Source: JAJPKK01 sp963807015 (GTDB lineage: Bacteria; Pseudomonadota; Alphaproteobacteria; Rhizobiales; Xanthobacteraceae). From it: a stretch of 64,000 nt of DNA. The stretch is from contig CAWEAS010000002.1 in assembly GCA_963807015.1 (NCBI GenBank), positions 1 to 64,000 on the forward strand, in the 5' to 3' direction. Positions 61,393 through 64,000 of this stretch are shown piece after piece. A program made the position numbers and the translations under genes. Numbering within the stretch: position 1 is the first letter of the stretch; each line of letters begins with the position of its first letter. The notes below the pieces were generated by a model. It did not search any database, had not been told where the DNA came from, and saw only the letters and a list, made by a program, of their open reading frames with translations.

Positions 61393-62769
61393 ATGACCGA
61401 CGATACGCTGCTTCCTTTCGACCTCCCATCCGTTTGCCGCAAGAAACTCACAGTTGATTTCAACGGCGGCAACCAATCCTCCAATGGTGGCTTGCTGCTG
61501 CTGCGACAGGCGGAGCGCACGGTCGGTGTATGCTGGCGGCTTGCGGACGCGATGCCCGATCGCCGCGATCCGGACCATATGCGACATGCGATGTTCGAAA
61601 TGGTGATGGCGCGGGTATCGGCGATCGCCTGCGGCTACGAGGATGCTAACGACCTCGATCGGCTGCGCCATGATCCTTTGCTGAAGCTTACGGTCGGGCG
61701 CTGTCCGGAGAGCGGCGCAGCGCTGGCCTCGCAATCGACCATGTCGCGCCTCGAGAATGCACCGCGCAAGACCGAGGCGGCGCGGCTGTGTGCAGCTCTC
61801 ATTGACCAGTTCGGCACCACCGTGAAGCCTGGCAGGCTTGAGGTCCTCGATATCGACGACACATTCTGTGCGGCCCATGGCGGCCAGCAGCTTGCGTTCT
61901 GGAACGCCCATCACGATGAGCGCGGCTTTGCACCGATGCACATCTATCATGTTGCGAGCGGCACGCCGGTTGTGGCCATCCTTCGTCCGGCGCGCACCCC
62001 GAAGGGCACGGAGGTGAGGACCGTCATCAAGCACGTAACCAAGCGCCTGCGGAAACATTGGCCGAACACCCGCATCGTGTGGCGGGGCGATAGTCATTAC
62101 GGTCGCGTCGAGGAGATGGAACGGGCGGAAAGCGACGGCACCGACTATATTTTTGGCCTCGCCGGCAATCCGGCGCTCGATGCGCTGGTGGCCGAAACCG
62201 CCGACAATCTGCGTTTCCATCATGCCAGGGGCCATCAGAGCAAGCTGCGCACCTATGCGAGCTTTTTCTATCAGGCCGGCAGCTGGGATCGTCCGCGCAA
62301 GGTGGTGGCGCGACTGGAGTGTTCGTTGCAGCCGGACGGCGAAGAGGGCACGGCAACCGGCATGCGCCAGGAGATTGACATCCGATATGTCGTCACCTCG
62401 CTCAAAGGTTCGGCCCAGCACCTTTACGAGAATGTCTACTGCCAGCGCGGGCAGATGGAGAACCTGATCAAACTGCACAAGGCGCAACTGGCGTCAGACC
62501 GCATGTCGTGTCACAGCGCGACGGCCAATCAGGTCCGGCTCATCCTCCATACCGCTGCGTTCTGGCTGATGCATGCCGTTCGCGCCGCGATCCCGCAGAC
62601 CAGCCCGCTCGCCAAGGCTGAGTTCACGACGATGAGGCAACGCCTGATCAAGATCGGCGCGCGGGTGATCGAGCACACTGCGCGCATTCGCATACACCTA
62701 CCCTCGAGTTGTCCCGAGCGGGCGTTGTTCCGCACCGTCGCGCTCAGCATCATGCCGTGCGGCCCATGA
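61393..62769 (+). CDS. IS1380-family transposase
   Basis: 458 residues, MTDDTLLPFDLPSVCRKKLT VDFNGGNQSSNGGLLLLRQA, a typical IS1380 start. DDE residues sit in LEVLDIDDTFCAAHGGQQLA, RIVWRGDSHYGRVEEME and the C-terminal block YCQRGQMENLIKLHKAQLAS DRMSC. Full length with no frameshift. The element ends were not found with confidence: CCTAGCCTGGATTAGG at 61272 lies on the left flank without a matching right repeat. Confidence 0.9.
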   Translation: MTDDTLLPFDLPSVCRKKLTVDFNGGNQSSNGGLLLLRQAERTVGVCWRLADAMPDRRDPDHMRHAMFEMVMARVSAIACGYEDANDLDRLRHDPLLKLTVGRCPESGAALASQSTMSRLENAPRKTEAARLCAALIDQFGTTVKPGRLEVLDIDDTFCAAHGGQQLAFWNAHHDERGFAPMHIYHVASGTPVVAILRPARTPKGTEVRTVIKHVTKRLRKHWPNTRIVWRGDSHYGRVEEMERAESDGTDYIFGLAGNPALDALVAETADNLRFHHARGHQSKLRTYASFFYQAGSWDRPRKVVARLECSLQPDGEEGTATGMRQEIDIRYVVTSLKGSAQHLYENVYCQRGQMENLIKLHKAQLASDRMSCHSATANQVRLILHTAAFWLMHAVRAAIPQTSPLAKAEFTTMRQRLIKIGARVIEHTARIRIHLPSSCPERALFRTVALSIMPCGP

Positions 62770-63072
62770 GCCCCCGGGCGCGCAAGTTAGACAACCGCGG
62801 AATATCGGAGGCATGCAGATCGCGGGAGGCCGCTCCCATTTGCCATGCTATGGATGATGCAAGGGCCGCGTCGGTTGCTCGTGCCTCGTCTAAACGCCGG
62901 CCCGACAGCGACCACGATCGGGGACCGCCGCTCTAAAGCGTGGCCCACGGTCTCGCATATAATCTGCCCAAACTTCGGGGCGCCCTGTCCGAGCGGCAAT
63001 GTTAATGCGGACACAGCGCGGACACGACCCTTTTTGGTCTAACTCGTTTCGTGTCTAAGCTATTGATTTGAT
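62770..63072. other. 300 bases without a gene
   Basis: Follows the transposase. No integrase or other ORF is supported. Confidence 0.4.
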
Positions 63073-63117
63073 TGGTGGGCGCACAAGGACTGGAACCTTG
63101 GACCCGCTGATTAAGAG
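63073..63117 (-). other. 3' half of tRNA-Lys(CTT), possible attachment site
   Basis: On the minus strand it reads CTCTTAATCAGCGGGTCCAA, then GGTTCCAGTCCTTGTGCGCC CACCA. That is the anticodon loop through the CCA end of an alphaproteobacterial tRNA-Lys(CTT), with one T-arm difference (usual GGTTCGAGTCC). The 5' half is absent. The break lies exactly in the anticodon loop, a usual crossover site for tyrosine recombinases, so this is a candidate att site. See findings. Confidence 0.7.
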
Positions 63118-63217
63118 GCAGGGTTCGATCTGATCCAGGATAGCGGGAGCGTTATTGTGGGAACATTTGTGGGTAAATTGCGAAATCTCACGCAAATGCC
63201 CATAGAATTGCTTGTCC

Positions 63218-63307
63218 TGGCGGAGGGAGTGGGATTCGAACCCACGATACGGTTTCCCGTATACACGCTTTCCAAGCGAGCGCCTTCAGCCACTCGGCCA
63301 TCCCTCC
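63218..63307 (-). tRNA. tRNA-Ser (anticodon GGA)
   Basis: A complete 90-base class II tRNA ending in encoded CCA. Acceptor GGAGGGA pairs with TCCCTCC. Anticodon loop CTTGGAAAG gives GGA. A variable arm GTATACGGGAAACCGTAT and T loop GGTTCGAATCC are present. Confidence 0.96.
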
Positions 63308-63452
63308 GTCCGCGGCGCTGCGACGATGCACAGACGAGAGGAAAGTGCGGCCGCAGCGACTTAGGGCCGGCACTATAGTCGGCGCGACCGGCCTGACAAG
63401 TCATTGGGCCGCGTCGTAAAATCCGGCGTTCCTCCCAACGTTCGCGATCGTG

Positions 63453-64000
63453 ATGCTGCCATCGGATCAGACGACCTATCCCGCGACGCTCGGCCTTGTC
63501 CTGGCCGGCGGGCTTGCGCGCCGCATGGGCGGCGGCGGCGACAAGGCGTTCATCGAGATCGGGGGCGTCGCCATCCTGGACCGGGTGCTGGCGCGGCTGC
63601 GGCCCGCCTGCGCCGACGTCATCATCAACGCCAATGGGGATTTGGGGCGATTCGCACGCTTCGGCGCGCCAGTTGTCGCCGACAGCGTGCCGGACTTCCC
63701 GGGTCCGCTTGCCGGCATCCTGTCCGGCCTTGATTGGGCGGCGCAGCAAAGTCCGGCGACGGAGTGGCTTGTGAGTGCACCGGGCGATTGTCCGTTCCTG
63801 CCGGATGATCTTGTGCCGCGCCTGCACGCGGCGCGGCAAGCTGCGGGCACCCCACTCGCCTGCGCGAAGTCCGAAGGCAGGCTTCATCCCGTGATCGGGC
63901 TGTGGCCAGTGTCGGTGCGCGAGGAAATGCGCCGGGCTATTGTCGACGAAGGCCTGCGCAAGGTCGAACTTTGGGCATCGCGCCACGGCGTTGCCATTGC
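63453..64000 (+). CDS. mobA: molybdenum cofactor guanylyltransferase MobA, 3' end beyond the window
   Basis: Attaches GMP to molybdopterin to make the dinucleotide cofactor. The frame opens MLPSDQTTYPATLGLVLAGG LARRMGGGGDKAFIEIGG, the nucleotidyltransferase LAGG..RMGG.DK signature. It continues INANGDLGRFARFGAPVVAD, FPGPLAGILSGLDWAA, WLVSAPGDCPFLPDDLVPRL and CAKSEGRLHPVIGLWP. The start ATG 63453 is taken from family alignment; no strong ribosome binding site. About 183 residues are visible, nearly the whole enzyme. Host-chromosome gene next to tRNA-Ser. Confidence 0.93.
   Translation, partial: MLPSDQTTYPATLGLVLAGGLARRMGGGGDKAFIEIGGVAILDRVLARLRPACADVIINANGDLGRFARFGAPVVADSVPDFPGPLAGILSGLDWAAQQSPATEWLVSAPGDCPFLPDDLVPRLHAARQAAGTPLACAKSEGRLHPVIGLWPVSVREEMRRAIVDEGLRKVELWASRHGVAI

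Noticed and set aside
61282..62487. 401-codon minus-strand frame opposite the IS1380 transposase
   Set aside because: Shadow of an intact transposase with clear motifs on the plus strand.
63157..63378. 73-codon plus-strand frame containing GVGFEPTIRFPVYTLSKRAP
   Set aside because: This is the well-known false translation of the complement of tRNA-Ser.

Overview
The window looks like a chromosome segment of a Bradyrhizobium-type alphaproteobacterium (Bradyrhizobiaceae). This is inferred from high GC, an alphaproteobacterial RpoH sigma factor, phasins, H-NS/MucR-era style small DNA-binding proteins, a HisKA_2 sensor kinase, LigD-type ligase pieces and many short cysteine- or helix-rich proteins that are typical of that family. 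No rRNA is present, so the genus is an inference.

Layout. (1) 1-6180, minus strand: a carbon-metabolism operon read gnd > zwf > HAD hydrolase > HAD hydrolase > short ORF > phosphoketolase, with stop/start overlaps or very short gaps between members up to the short ORF. zwf and the phosphoketolase gene each carry one apparent single-base frameshift, and a decayed 3' piece of a transaldolase/phosphoglucose isomerase gene appears to lie upstream of gnd. (2) 6180-24600: an accessory stretch of small genes broken up by an IS3 copy (inside a secreted-protein gene), a decayed IS66 element, an IS256 fragment and a truncated Hint-domain gene. It also holds an H-NS protein, a TIR-domain membrane protein, an SPFH protein and an alpha/beta hydrolase. 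(3) 24600-33200: rpoH, small exported proteins, a complete-looking IS21 element inside a 61-codon gene, a patatin-like lipase and an IS1182-type element. (4) 33200-43000: dense short genes (zinc-ribbon, DUF1488, CsbD-like, HicA-like) and relics (ligase, IS21, IS256, H-NS). (5) 43000-63100: hflX, a decayed rpsU, a transglutaminase, groES-groEL, a slipin, more short genes, a phasin, a second ligase relic, a GlsB/Crp pair, a HisKA_2 kinase, an ECF sigma factor and an IS1380 transposase. (6) 63073-64000: a 3' half of tRNA-Lys, an intact tRNA-Ser(GGA) and the start of mobA, which look like ordinary chromosome.

How it works together. The left operon would run glucose-6-phosphate through the oxidative pentose phosphate route and on to acetyl-phosphate through phosphoketolase, if the frameshifts are not real. 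RpoH and GroESL form a heat-shock regulator and target. Phasin, CsbD-like, GlsB, SPFH, Crp, kinase and sigma genes give the accessory part a stress and storage flavour.

The most notable patterns are: two insertion sequences whose target genes can be rebuilt exactly with their target-site duplications; a short motif (TGA[T/G]CAATTT..) found seven times, mostly 60-260 bases upstream of small or stress genes; and repeated paralogous families of very short proteins scattered through the 64 kb.
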